Shown: positions 1-13,100 of the stretch, piece after piece | How the letters are laid out: every line of letters starts with the position of its first letter | Numbering within the stretch: the stretch's first letter is position 1 | Assembly: GCA_003640385.1 (NCBI GenBank) | Contig: RCAB01000411.1 | Span: 1 to 57,554, forward strand | Source: Setaria digitata | Lineage: Eukaryota; Nematoda; Chromadorea; Rhabditida; Setariidae | Reading direction: 5' to 3' | DNA length: 57,554 nt | Made by a program: the position numbers and the translations under genes | Notes under the pieces: model-generated | Seen by the model: the letters and a program-made list of their open reading frames with translations, nothing else | Databases searched by the model: none | What the model was told of the DNA's origin: nothing

Positions 1-160
1 AAAAAAAAAAACTGAAATGAAGAGAAAAGAAAAAGAAAATAGAGCTGAAAATTTGATAATAATCCTATTAAAATTTACCATCTGAAAAATGATTTCAGTG
101 ATGAATCAATGAATAAATAGATATATTTTGATTAATATTAATAATTAACTGTTATAGTAG

Positions 161-168
161 TAATAATG

Positions 169-198
<30 letters not shown>
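161..198. repeat. AAT trinucleotide microsatellite
   Basis: A nearly perfect run of (ATA)n/(AAT)n units, about 12 copies, in intergenic DNA. Confidence 0.85.
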
Positions 199-199
<1 letters not shown>

Positions 200-2698
200 A
201 AAAAGGATCTTTCACATATATAATAAATATTATGAAAATAAGTTGTGATTGTCAAAAGTAAACGCTTACGGCAATGCAAGTTTCCTTTTTATTTATTTGT
301 TTGAGAAAAAATAAAAAAAAAAGCTCTCCTCCTTTTATGAATGTTTATTTATTTATTAATGAACTAGAAATCCGTTCTTCATACAAAATTCTAACTATTA
401 TCAATTATATCAATTGATATTAGTATTGATCAACTGATCAACTGAATTATCATTGGCATCTTTTAACAAGCCATTTTGCTGTTAATTCGTACAAAAAAAA
501 AAAAAAAAAATGAAAAATCAGCGATTTTTTTTTATCATTACATTTTCATGGCAAGAATTTTATGTTTAAATTATTAAACGCTCACGGGTTAAGTAAGTAA
601 TCAGCAAATTAATCATTCGTTAATTTATCCAATTTTACCGCAAATAACTAATTTATCAATTAATAAGTCTACTACTAAGAGAGAAAAAATATTAATTTAC
701 TAATTGGAGGAGGCTGACAAACTAAACTGATTTAATGAATTGAACTGAATTTTAATTTAATGAACTTGTGATAAATATTTGTTTAATCACTCCGTTAAAT
801 CCTCGACTGCTTGAGAGGATTTTTTTCAAATATCCTCAAATAACCATTTATGGATAAATTTTTCTTTCATGTTTCATGAGCTTCTTCACATATCACTGAT
901 ATCGTTTATCGTTTATTAGCGCTTTGGAATTTCCCGAACATTCATTCCCAAAGTTTCCCATTAAACTTATATAAATTTAAGCATAAACTGAAAAATACCC
1001 ATTCAGGAAAATATGATCCAATCCATATTTCGAAAAACAAAAAAAAAAAAAACGAAAAAACAAGAACAACAAAGTTACTATCAATGTTACCCGCCGATAA
1101 ATATGATATTAATTTATCTGAAACTATTAATTAATCCAAAAATAATACATCTCAATTGCTCTTACTGTGTATATTTCCCGTTCAAGAGTTCTTTTTTTCC
1201 CTTCAAAGAAAACATTTTATAATTCCATTAAGAGAAAAAAAACACAATAAAAAAAATCATTTTTTATGAACAAAAATTTGCTTGCTTATTAGAGACAACA
1301 CATAATACAAGTATAAATAAAATAACATTTGTGAGAAAGAAAGAGAAAAAAGAAGAAAACACTTGGAAAGAATGAAATTGAAAAATGCAAAAAAAAAAAA
1401 AGGAAAAAAGGAAAATAAACAAAAACAAAGACAATAAAGATAAAGGTAAAGCAAAAGAAGTATTCCAATTAAGTTCGAAAAAAAGGGGGAAAGAAGCGAA
1501 TGATAAATATGAGGAAAGAGCTTAATTAAAAGAAAAAAAAAGCAAAAAGCTAAAAAAAATGCATTGAGGAAAAACAGTAACTTTTTCAACCATTAACTAA
1601 TAATTCTGCTGCGTCATTTTCTCTTTTTCTTGGCCAAAATATAGCACAGTTAATAAATTAATACCTATATTGTTGCTTTCCCTTTCACACATAAGTAAAT
1701 GTTTGAGATATTTCCATTGAAGGACCCACTGATTATCAATTTATCATTTAATTTACTGACATCTCAAAAATTTGAAATATCAATAAAATAAATGACAAAC
1801 TTCAACCCATTCTATAAGAGAAATTTTCCTTTTTCCAATTAATTTCAACTTCTTTCCTTTTTAAAAATAGTGCCAGAAAAAAAAATAATAATAATGCGCA
1901 TTGGCGTTGACCACTATATCACAGTGTAATTTTAAAAAAGTTTAGAAAAAAAAAAAATCGAGGGATAGAAAAAGAAAAACAAAATTTGTCTCTGCTAACA
2001 TACAAGGTATATGTATATATTTATAGATACTAAAAAAAAAAAAAAAGAAAAATAAATTTTATTGGACAGGACAGAAAAAAAAAAAAAAAAAAAAGGAAGC
2101 AGTAGAAATAGTTATTTATAGTGCCCATGAAACATTATCATTCATAACATTATCATTATCAACTATAATGAAAAGTAGAAATTGAAATTTGTACAAAACC
2201 AGGCATTTCAATAATGAACAAAAAGAAAAAAAAAAATATAACAGAATGTAACAAAAAAGCAATCTTTGAAAAATAATTCAAATTTACAATGCAAAATCCA
2301 AAGACACGAAATTAATTACTCATACACTTCAATTCATCAGTTAAACGATAAAACGATTTTAATGTAACTTGACAACTTGAAAAAAAAAAAAAAAAAAAAA
2401 GAGAAAAGAAACAGAAGGTGCCACAATTGTATGAAGCCAATGTTAAATTCCTTGTTCGTTTCATTTGTTCCCTAATATTGAACAGAAAGCCTATTATCAA
2501 TCTATTTATTTCCATTATATATTATATGAAAAGAAAGCCCTAAACAATCATAATTTACCGTTTGTTATTTGAATTATTACTAAGGAAAGAAAAAATCAAG
2601 ATAAAACAATACCCATCACGCAAATAATTGCAATGAATTTTATTTTCCAAATATATTTCCAGGATGCATAATTAATTTGCAACTATGACCACAATCGA

Positions 2699-2700
<2 letters not shown>

Positions 2701-2738
<38 letters not shown>
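2701..2738. repeat. 38-base poly(T) tract
   Basis: Uninterrupted run of 38 T on the plus strand, the longest homopolymer in the window. Its true length may vary through replication or sequencing slippage. Confidence 0.9.
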
Positions 2739-2739
<1 letters not shown>

Positions 2740-3140
2740 AAACTAGAGATAAAACTCAGCACATACATCATAAAACATGCTAAAATTGAGGTGCTAAAAG
2801 CCGTTTGATGAATACATCACATCACATCGTAACATATTTTATCAACAATTTGAATGAAATGATAAATTTAATTAAATATCAATATCATCGTCCCCTACTT
2901 CTGCTTTCCTTATGAAATGATTACATCTGCTTCTCGCATCTTAAAGTCTTTGCTTGCATAATAAATGACGTGTTTTAATTTCAACTTTTTTTTCTTTTAT
3001 GTCTTAAGTGAAATGATGTATAGGCCATCAAAACGGCTTCATTTTGAAAAAAAAAAAAAAAAAAAAAACGTTCTAACAAATCTGCAAAGAACAAAATATT
3101 AAAAAAAAGAAACCAAACACACGCACATGCACAGACAATG

Positions 3141-3178
3141 ACACACACACACACACACACACACACACGTACGTACGT
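3141..3178. repeat. CA dinucleotide repeat with CGTACGTACG end
   Basis: (AC)14 at 3141-3168 passes directly into GTACGTACGT. Similar CA-plus-ACGT patches occur at 21821-21967. Ordinary microsatellite with no gene nearby. Confidence 0.85.
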
Positions 3179-4399
3179 CCATACGTTCTTCCTACGCATC
3201 AAAATAGAGGCAGCCACGAAATATAAAAAACATAGGAAATTACTGTAGAATAAAAACGAAAAACTATAGCGAAGTATTAGAAGAAAATAGCCATGAAAGA
3301 AATTGAATATACATATATATATTGACAAAAATATTCAAACATTATTCTCTTATGTATGATTATTAGACGTAACGTACGTCAATGCTTCATTATATACATA
3401 TATAAGCACATACTGAACATTGACTTCATTCCCTTCTTCGATACATTTTCATTTTTAATACGAAAAAAGATGCTAGCATTTTTTCCAGATGCTAGCGCTA
3501 CTTTAAACTAAATCAACAGAGTAAATAATAGTAACAACGGTAAAATGGATCGTAATTGCAGTAATAACAACAGTTTACTGATAAAAACGATACCTCTATG
3601 GATAGTGACGCACTGACAACAACATTAAAAATTTTTTTCTTCTTTAGGCACCAGATGGCAATAAAATACAAGTATAATTTGTCCAAAATTATACGCAAGC
3701 TAATTTTTTCTCCATATTACCCGTAGACTTATTCACCCAAGATTATCCGCATCAGCATTACTTAGTATTATTACCGTATAATTCCTAACAAATATAAAGC
3801 TTGTTTACTAAAACTTACATTGTTCACCCAAGTCAATGTTCCTTCTATAAATTTTCTCTTCCTATTCTATGTTTCCCTCTTTTCCATCTTGCTACAACAT
3901 ACAAAAAACCAGCCTAGCAAAAAAAGGTAAAAAGAAGCAGTGGATGTGAAGGGCATAGTTGCAAGTTATTTTCATTTTAGCTATGTTCAATGAGTGAACA
4001 AAAATAGGGATTATTCGTAGCAACAGTAAATATAATCTCAGATCATTAGGTGGACATATTTTTTTCACTGCGTGAAATATTTAAAAATGCGACCTGCATG
4101 GGCATAACGAACTATACATAGCAGCAGGACAAATAAAACAACAACCAACAATCATAAAAGCTAAACAACAAAATGAGCCGTCATCGAAAAGGATCACCCG
4201 CTTTGGCAGCACTATGTGTCAAAGAAACAAATAAAACAAACACAGTGGCAAACAAGGGGGCAACCGGACAGACAAACACGTATATCAACAAACCGTTAAC
4301 AACTGCACAAGCTCAACTTTAACTCAACGATCCAGGAATTCATTTTCCCCAAAAGGCAGAAAATTCAGAAATTTAACCCTACACAAATCAAAATAATTC

Positions 4400-4473
4400 T
4401 TACCTTCCCTTCTTGTCATTTCTTGAGCCAAAGAGGGATTCCATGATTTCCTGAATTTGAGCATACTGTTCTT
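4400..4473 (-). other. Candidate alternative last exon of cbp-1
   Basis: Seventy-four bases with an acceptor (GATCAG) just upstream and an in-frame stop (TAA 4400-4402) code EQYAQIQEIMESLFGSRNDK plus KGR, a composition unlike the surrounding AT-rich DNA. It carries two leading bases, so it needs a phase-1 donor. One exists inside the last exon at 4575/4574 (CCTG/GTGTGC), giving ...QPGATQPEEQYAQ. That donor is weak, so the exon could be minor, or the signal could be chance. Confidence 0.35.
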
Positions 4474-4521
4474 CTGATCAACAAAACAACAAGGAAAAAA
4501 AAAAACGATTATCGTCCTGTG

Positions 4522-7100
4522 TTATCTGTATGGTTGCTGATCTTGATTAGCTGCCCCTTGCTGCATTTGCACACCAGGTTGTGTCGCACCAGGCTGCATC
4601 ATAGGTGATTGGGTGACATTGCTTACAGAAGGTGAACGTCCGATGGGTGGCGAACGAACCTAGAATATTATCATCAACTTACAGACATTTTCATAATTAC
4701 TGTTATTTAACTTCTAAAAATTTCAGAATTTTGTGCGTAAAAAGTTTCCAAAAAAAAAAAAAAATCATATAAATAGAAATTCGCAGAAATCAATAATTAT
4801 GATTCAAGTTGCAGCAGATAACGGCTAATACACTACCTGATTGAACTGAGACTGCATAGCCGGACTCACAGGTTGTGGGTTTCGTTGGAACTGTTGCTGC
4901 CACTGTGGCTGCGTCATTGCGGTACTAGTCATTTGACCTTGCGAAGTCATTGATGCATATTGGCCACCGGGACCCCGCGGCTGCTGCTGGCCACTTTGTG
5001 ACACTTGCGGTTGCTGTTGCTGGTAATATTGTTGTTGCGAAACTGTTCCTTGTTGCCATTGGCCACTTTGTTGAGTTACCATCTAACAGATCACAAATTT
5101 AGTGACTAAACATTCCGAGAGTTTTTTGCACAAATACTATTAAAATAGAAACATACTTTTAGTTAACAGCATCGTAAAAAAAAAAAAGAAAACAGAAATC
5201 AAAAAAAATTTGAAGTTTCCTTAAGTAATATGAAATAATTTAGAAACGTAATCCAAACAGCTCTGCACATGACAAATGGAATTTTGAAAATTACTTGTGA
5301 CTGCCTTATCATTCCCTGTTGTTGTTGCTGCTGTATGGCACTAAGCTGCTGTTGGTTTAAGCTTTGTGGAATCTAAACATCGTATCAGTAGTATTCCAAC
5401 AATGGTTAAGAAATCAAAAAGAGACCTTTTCTGAGTCCACCAAAAAAAAAAAAAAAAAAGGAAAAAAAAACCCCACTATTTTACATTACAAAAACTTTCC
5501 GCAAATTTTAAAAACTTACTTCCCCTCCACTTCTTTCGTTATTTGTCATTTTGATAAATGCGGCAAAGAGATGAGGCATTTTCTTCAGGTCATTCAATAC
5601 TTTATCTTTGTCTTCAGCTCTTTCTGCATTTTTAAACCTCGTCAATATTGCTTGCACCTGTGGATCTTGCTGTAAGGCGGTACGATCAATTGGTTGCCCG
5701 GTATATACTTTTGCTGAAAAACAGTGGTAGCCAATAAACATATGACCACTCCAAAAATATTTGAAATAAAGGAAAGAATCTTCCAATAATTTACCACGCA
5801 AATTTTGCATCCCTTGTTGCATAATTGGTTGCGACTGAGAATTCTGCGTCAGTGATTGCCCAAGCAACATTGGCTGTCCACTACTACCTCCGTAGTTAGA
5901 GGATGGTCCTGCTGATCCAGATATACCATAAGCATTTTGTTGTGCAGCACCACGTCCATAAGGCGGAGGATTCATCGGCTGCTGTGCATGCTGCATTTGT
6001 CCAACCATTCCGGGTCTCTGCATCCCACTCATTGGCGATGTCTAAAATTAAGAAACACTGATCAACTTTTTGTGAGGAAAATTAATTTTCATTCCGTCAC
6101 CCTTGAACTGTACAGTTGAAACTTGAGCCTGAAGTCATGGACTAGAGTTTAAGTTCTTTTTCTCCACAATGACAGTCCTATCAAAATCTTTAAAATACCA
6201 GCAAAAAACAAACCATATTCATGCGTACACCTTGCTGGTGAGTAGCTTGTTGCTGCTGAACTTGTGTCATAGTATGACCTTGCTGCATCGTTGTCGGAAC
6301 ACCCAACATATGCATTTGTGAGCTTCCCTGCACACTACCACCTGTAACAACATACTGAGAATATGAATAGCCTATGTACATTGATCACAACAAAGCTGAA
6401 GTGATAAAACAATGAATTATTACTGAAGGGATACGCAGACATCGCTTGCAATGGCTACTGTTAATCAATTCGGACCTTTCTAAACCCATTATTAGTTCTA
6501 TCAATCATGTCGATCAGTGTTAGGCAGAATCTAATGAATGCTATTTCTTCTTTAATACACGATGACGAACATTAAGACATAAAAAGGCTAACTTATTCTA
6601 TCAACTGCCAGAAAATGCAGTTAATAGAATAAGGAAGCATGAAAAAATGTGATAATAATTATCATTATTCCACAATTTTTCTGCAGTGAAAAAAAACGAA
6701 TAAGTTCAGCGGCAACCAAATTACCGCTCAACGAACTTGGTATCAAAATATGATTACCAATGAATGGCAGAGATTACATGTTTTAAGAATACGTTAGAAT
6801 TGTCCAGAGCCATAACTTCTCCTCCAGTGACAATAAGGTATAATCTTATTTTAGATGCATATTGTGATTTTAACTCTTTTACGACCAAAGCCACTAAACC
6901 TTTTCCATGGGTCTGATACTGATGCGGTTGAAGCTGCTGCATTTGTGTCATTTGCTGCTGATTAGATGCCATTACACCCTGCGGTTGTCCCATTTGCATA
7001 TGCTGCATATGTGCCATACCAGTACTCTGGTAACCCTGCATTGGCCCAGCACTATGATGACTTGTCACAGCCTGAGATATATTCATCGCACCAGTTGGTC
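4522..7100 (-). other. cbp-1: cbp-1 exons 33-39: Q-rich C-terminus with NCBD
   Basis: Exons 6900-7100, 6214-6341, 5795-6041, 5520-5713, 5295-5372, 4837-5082 and 4522-4659. The region is Gln/Met/Ser/Pro-rich. Exon 36 (5520-5713) codes a helical island ending [20 protein letters not shown], which aligns with the nuclear coactivator-binding domain of CBP (VLNxLKxxPxLxAAFIK), the partner of p160 coactivators. The last exon ends NQDQQPYR then TAA at 4522-4524. A second possible terminal exon at 4400-4473 is given separately. Confidence 0.88.
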
Positions 7101-10100
7101 CTGAAGAATGAATACTTGAAATCCTGATTCAGAAAACTTTCCCTTCCTCTTTCTAGTGCTGAAATCTGGTTAGAAATCTTCGCCACATAGGCATGCAAGA
7201 GGATTAATACTAAAATGTAACGGATTTTTTCGTTCCTCAATGTAATATAGTTTTAACATAATTTCGCAACCTCAGAATAAAAACCAGTACAACTGGGATG
7301 TTGGTTTAATGGAAAGAAACCATCTTTCACCTGACGCTCATTACCTTGGGAATTAATGCATAAACTTCAATACTAACCAGCAGATTGCGAAGTGCCCGGT
7401 GTACTGGTTCCACCATAACCACTAGAAAGCATGTCCATTCGTCGACGCATCATCATATCAGCACGACGATTCTGTGATCTTCGTTGCTCTTGTAGCTTTT
7501 GGCGAATGTTCAAACAGAACGGAACCTAAAGGAAAAATTTAATTATAGCTCTTAAAAATAGATCAAAAATGGAGAGATTACAAAGAATCTTCCTTTAAAG
7601 ACTTCCTCGGAGATAGATATTTATCAGATGCCCAAAGAGATGTACTAAAATTACCTGGCATGAAGTTCCGTTGCAGTGTTTGGCATGATAGCAACACAAA
7701 GCAATAAGCTGTTTGCAAATAGCGCAATTTGCATTTTGTCGCTTCTTGCAACCTTTAGTATGTTGCACAACACGTTTCATTTTATGACAAGTTGAACGGC
7801 GACAATTTGCATCGCGACACTGACAGGCATGCACCAGTGACTGGATGCAACGCTGGAACAAATTTAAAGCAATAATAAACGACAGATTTTGCAAGAATCT
7901 ATTTGAAAAAAATTTCACCTTCCAAATCCTACAGTCAAAACAATGAAGTATATGTATAAAAACAGCACACAGATTATGTCACCTGAATGCTTTCAGTTCG
8001 TGAATTGCTTGCATCATGCTTGTCCTCTACTTCGACTAGCGTACTGACTTTCTCTAGTTTATGTGGATGCGACATTGTTTCATAGCACTTGTTGCAGAGA
8101 TCAAAATCCTTAAAAAAAAAAAAATTAAATATTAAAATACATTTTATTACTTAATATGAATTTCTGCGCTATTAGTATTACATATGCAAATGACAAAAAC
8201 CTTACTTCACAAGTAGTACAATGCCAGATAGCTGTTCCTTGACAACTATTGCACGTGTAGGAAAGTCCTTCACTTTTCTCTTGGTTGTGTAACGCGTGGC
8301 AGAAACATATTGTAGAATATTTCGCGCGTCTCAATGAAGAAAATTCCCAGTGCTCATCACGAGCACGTGTCAAAAATGTATCACGTCCATCCATAAGATC
8401 GCTTGCTATTAAGGGATCGGGATCCTGGAAAAACAACATACGACGTGTAACCTGATATACAGATCACAGTACTACAGCTCTCAATTAACCAACAAATAAA
8501 ACTTATTTTTCATTATACGTTTATGGCTCAATCAGCAATAATGTAAAAACCGGTCTACTAACAGCTCGAAACTTTTCTTTCTTCCATTGCACCTTAATCA
8601 CACTTTCAAACTAGTTTGGTCTCGTCAACCTGATGAAGAATAATCCAAAAAAAAAAGGAAAAAAAAAAAGAAAACTAATCAGATCAAAATTGCCCACTGA
8701 ATCTTGAGTAAAGAGCATGAAAAATAATACCTTGATTTCATTGTTTTGTGCTGAGAGTTCTGACTGCGGGCTCATAAGTCGAATAGTAAAGAATACTTCT
8801 TTATGCTTCTCGAAATTTATGTACAATTTGTCAGTAACTTCATTTCCCGTTTGTGAACAAACTTTCTTCTTATTCTTTGAATTGCCTTTCTTCAAATTAT
8901 TCTTCTTTTTGCTGAAATAATTTTTCTAGAGAATCCCAAAATATTTAAGTTTCCAAATTTTACTTAAAAAAAAATTAAAGGAACATGCCATTCACATGAT
9001 GGAATATGGATTATAATAATTTAGACATTTTTCATTAATCGTTCGTCGTTTAATTTCAGTACTTAAATATTTGTTATTAAATACAGTATATTTATTCATG
9101 GCAAAAGGACAAATGTTACCTGTTCTTCTTACTCTTCCCATTATCTCCATCATGGAAGATATCATCACCGTCTTCATCGTCAGCATTCTGTTGTTCTTGG
9201 CGTGCAGCTTCCTCCTGGCGCTTACGTTCCTGCTCTTCATTCTGAGCTTCACGAATGCAATCTTCAATTACATTCGGCCAGAAATCCCCTTCGAAATACG
9301 AAAGTTCCATCGGTGTCACCAAATTTTCATCCCTTGCCTGCAGAGAAAAAAAAAAAAAAAAAAACTTTGAAGAAAAGCCAAGTTGTCTCTTTCGTTCAAC
9401 TAAAAAGTTTAAGCCATCCCAAAATGCTAACTAACAGAATAAACCTGAAAAAGTCCTGCAAAAAATCTTATTAAGCTACTTCATTAAAAAATATTTGAAT
9501 TCCATCTCGATGAATACTGAAAAAAGGAATGAAATGAGATGGGCATTATAATCCCAATAAACGCATTGATTTTCAAGCACAACTGCTCACGGAACAATAA
9601 TAGAGAATGATAAGAGATGATCAGAAAGAAAAAATTAATTTCAAGTACGTAACAGATAATTTAACCTTCAAAACTTACTTGTTTGTAGATATCCTTGTAA
9701 TCAAAAACAGTATGCTCCCCAACACCCTTATCAAGCATTTTCTTGTACCAATCTTGAAGGCGTTTGGGTTTCGGTATTCGCTGTTCTGGTGGATGACAGT
9801 GGAAAATGTAATCATCACCTTCTGATGGCGGGCAGGCCCAAATATGAGCCATCGTATAACCCAACATCATCGCATAATTTAGATAACCCAGTAAAATTTC
9901 GTGGTATACCTCTGTACGTAACTGTCGAGGTTGGAAGAAATGTACTGAATCCAGATAGGCTATATATACTCGTCTGGAAAATGGTCATGCCCTTGTAATG
10001 CTTATAGTAGGTTTGCACTAAATCCAAAATAAAAAATTTGAAAAAAAACACACTTCGAAAACTAATCGGATGTCAAAAATTCCAGAGAAATTTGCCAAAA

Positions 10101-13100
10101 CAATAAAATCCAAATTCTGCTAAGAAAGTTTAAATATGAAAACAGAAAAAAGACTCCTTAAATATAAAACAAATACACATTCAAGTAATACCTCCTGTTT
10201 GGTGGTGGACAGTTACTTCCATATTCCTGCACATGCAAACCAAAAAAGCAAACCTCTACACCATCAATGACTTCAAAAGCAAAAATTGCTTTCGTTCGGT
10301 ATGGGAATTTTTCCGGAAAACCGAGAGGTCCATATCTGAAAAATTTTTTTTTTCCGAAAGCCTATACAATGAAAGATCACATATACGTTCTTACAAAACC
10401 ATAAAAATCAGCCATCATCCATAACTAAGCGAAAATAAGAAACATCCCTAGCAGTTGACAGTAACATAGCTTCTTACTTTTGTTTCATCAATGGTTTCAC
10501 TTCAACTTCCTTATCAGCTGCACAAAGCACACGAATGATAACTTCATAATCTTTGCCGGCAGGATTATTCTTCATAAATTTATTGACACGCTCCTCGATA
10601 AATCTTGACAATTGACAGTGTGGTAATTTCTTGGCTGTAAAACGATTTTCGGCCGGTGCTAAATTTTTCTCACGACGACACGTTACACAAATGAATCCTT
10701 CCGGGAAAACCTGCAAAATAGCGCAGGAAATATGATTTTCCAAATGCAGACTAGGATTAAAAAAAATCTTGCGTCTAAAACATTCACACTAATCACTTCA
10801 TTAGTCAACAGTAACAATTTAATTTTTCCTAATGTATTTCCCGTATAATTTACTTAGGATAATTTCGCGGTAACCATCTGCCACCTACATCCATCACTTC
10901 AATAATTTCCACATCTTGGTATATATGACTTACTTTCTTGTTAAAAAGCGCGCACACACGATGCCATTTTCGGAAGCATTTGATACATTTCTCAAATGGT
11001 TCGAAATCAATCTGATCATTCTTCATTTGTACAAATTTCGATTTTGGTACCATACTACAAGGCACGATCCATTCATTATGTATTTCATTATATTTCATCT
11101 AGATATTCCAAGGAAAAGAGGAAAACAGTAGATTTAAATCCTTCAGGTAGAAAATTTTCTAATTCAAGTCATAAAAAAGACCGCTGTAAGCATTAAATTA
11201 GCTTCATGTGTTAGCTTACTTTGATGTATCATTCGGATTCTCACTCAAGCTTATTCCACTTTCTGGCAACGCCTCAAAACATTTCGTACAATATGTGTAA
11301 CGCTCCGAAACAGTGACACCATATTGAGTTGATCTGAACACGAAATAAAGAGCAGATATTTCTATCAAACTAAATCAGCGTATTTTGAAGTTTTGGAAAA
11401 AACACCGTTAACACACTTTTTATATTTCATCTTCTACTTCAGAGTGTGCAGTATATAATTTAAATCTTATTATAAAAAAGGACCTATGTATGCATTATCA
11501 AAATCTTTCCAGCTAAAAATAAACATGAAGTCTCAGTAGCAACGAGTTTACAAATTTAGGAGGTAACTTACGTTGTTTCATACACATGATATGTTTGATC
11601 CCGTGCAATCGTACACATTGACTGACCATAACAAAATAAAGCCAGTGGCGTGAACGATAATTTCTGGCCACAACAATAACCCATTTTTTGCATCACTGGA
11701 TTGATTTCCTCCACAAATACTTCGCTTAACTGGAAATATTCATATTTTTTGACCTAAATCTAATAACAGTCATTAAAAGGAGAAATTTTCTTTACTACAA
11801 CTCGAACACTTTCATTCTACCCGTAAGTTCAGTATTTGCAATATTTTATTAAACGAGCATTTTTGCCATATGATTTAATGACATTTCTTACAAAGCACTT
11901 TTTGTTATTTCGTTGACCTCTTTCAAAAACCTTTCCATTTTCTAAATGCTAAATGGAACGTAGTAATAAACCAACCTTATTGCAATACTTGTAAACTTTC
12001 GAATTCTTCCGATTATACAGCCAGGCATTGTCGAACATTAACCACATATCATCATTAAAGTCCCAAGGATTCTTATACTCACCTGTGTCCAGTTTCCGAC
12101 TTACTGTTGATAAGTCCATCGGTTTCTTTACGATATCAAAGTAGTCCTGCAATTTTCATGAGACTAACAATACAAAGTAGTGAGTGTTAAAATTCTCAGT
12201 AATTACTGTTAAAATCCTAAGAACCAGTGCCACAATTTATAAAAATAGTTACCGGAATGCCAAGAATCTCGGGATCCACAGGAATCCTGAATGGTATTGA
12301 TTCCTCCATACTAAGAAGTTTATCCACAACAGGTTTCAAATTGTTTCGCAACTCATTGGCATCAAATACCTAAATTTATTTAAATTCAGATGAAATTTTT
12401 TGATGCAAGAATATCAGTAACTATCTTGCAACATTTGTGAACTTAAAAAAATACCTTGTCGGGTAATTCCTTTCTTTCTTCAGCTTTTGTGTCGGTTTTA
12501 CCATCAGCTTTACTAGATTTTATTTCTGTTTTAATTGAGCTAATGGGCCCCTTCGCCTTTTCTGCATTTGTTGCGCTCGATGTCCCAGGTTTGGCTGAAA
12601 AATTATCGCTTACAACCAACCATAAAACTGATATAAATCTCATTATTTAAACCAAATTCAACTAAAGTATTTTACTGTAGTTCTAGACCGAAACTTCCAT
12701 CCAAATCTATCCTTCGGGTAGCCACCAAAGCGCTGACTGCCCTCCTCAAGTTTCCATCCCCAACGAGAAATTTTAAGAAAATCTTTCCAAAGACCTACAA
12801 CAACATCCAGAGGCATCCGTTGCACCTGATGGCTCGGTACCAATAGCCACATCATCAGGCACTTCCATTTTTATCCCTGAATTTACTACCTGACCATTCG
12901 TCATAGCATTTCCACCTGTACGTGAATAGTTTCAGCTAATTCGACAAAAAAAAAAAAAAAAAAAAAAAAAGAAAAGAAACTGAGGAAACAAGAAAATAAA
13001 ATTTGGTGAGAAAACAATGAACTTGAAAACCCTCAGAGTAAAGAAATCCAAGCTTACTTGCAGCGGAAGACAGCCCATTCATCTGCTGAGCTCCCGTACC

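Larger units (their letters stand above)
1..4399. other. AT-rich gene-free region downstream of cbp-1
   Basis: No open frame here resembles a protein. The longer ones (for example 1257-1589 minus, 2981-3328 minus) are phenylalanine/lysine-rich products of A/T homopolymers. The stretch carries an AAT/ATA repeat, a 38-T tract, a CA repeat and many A runs of 10-20 bases. It lies past the 3' end of cbp-1, whose stop is at 4522, so part of 3000-4521 may be its 3' UTR, but I saw no convincing poly(A) signal. Nothing else is supported. Confidence 0.6.
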
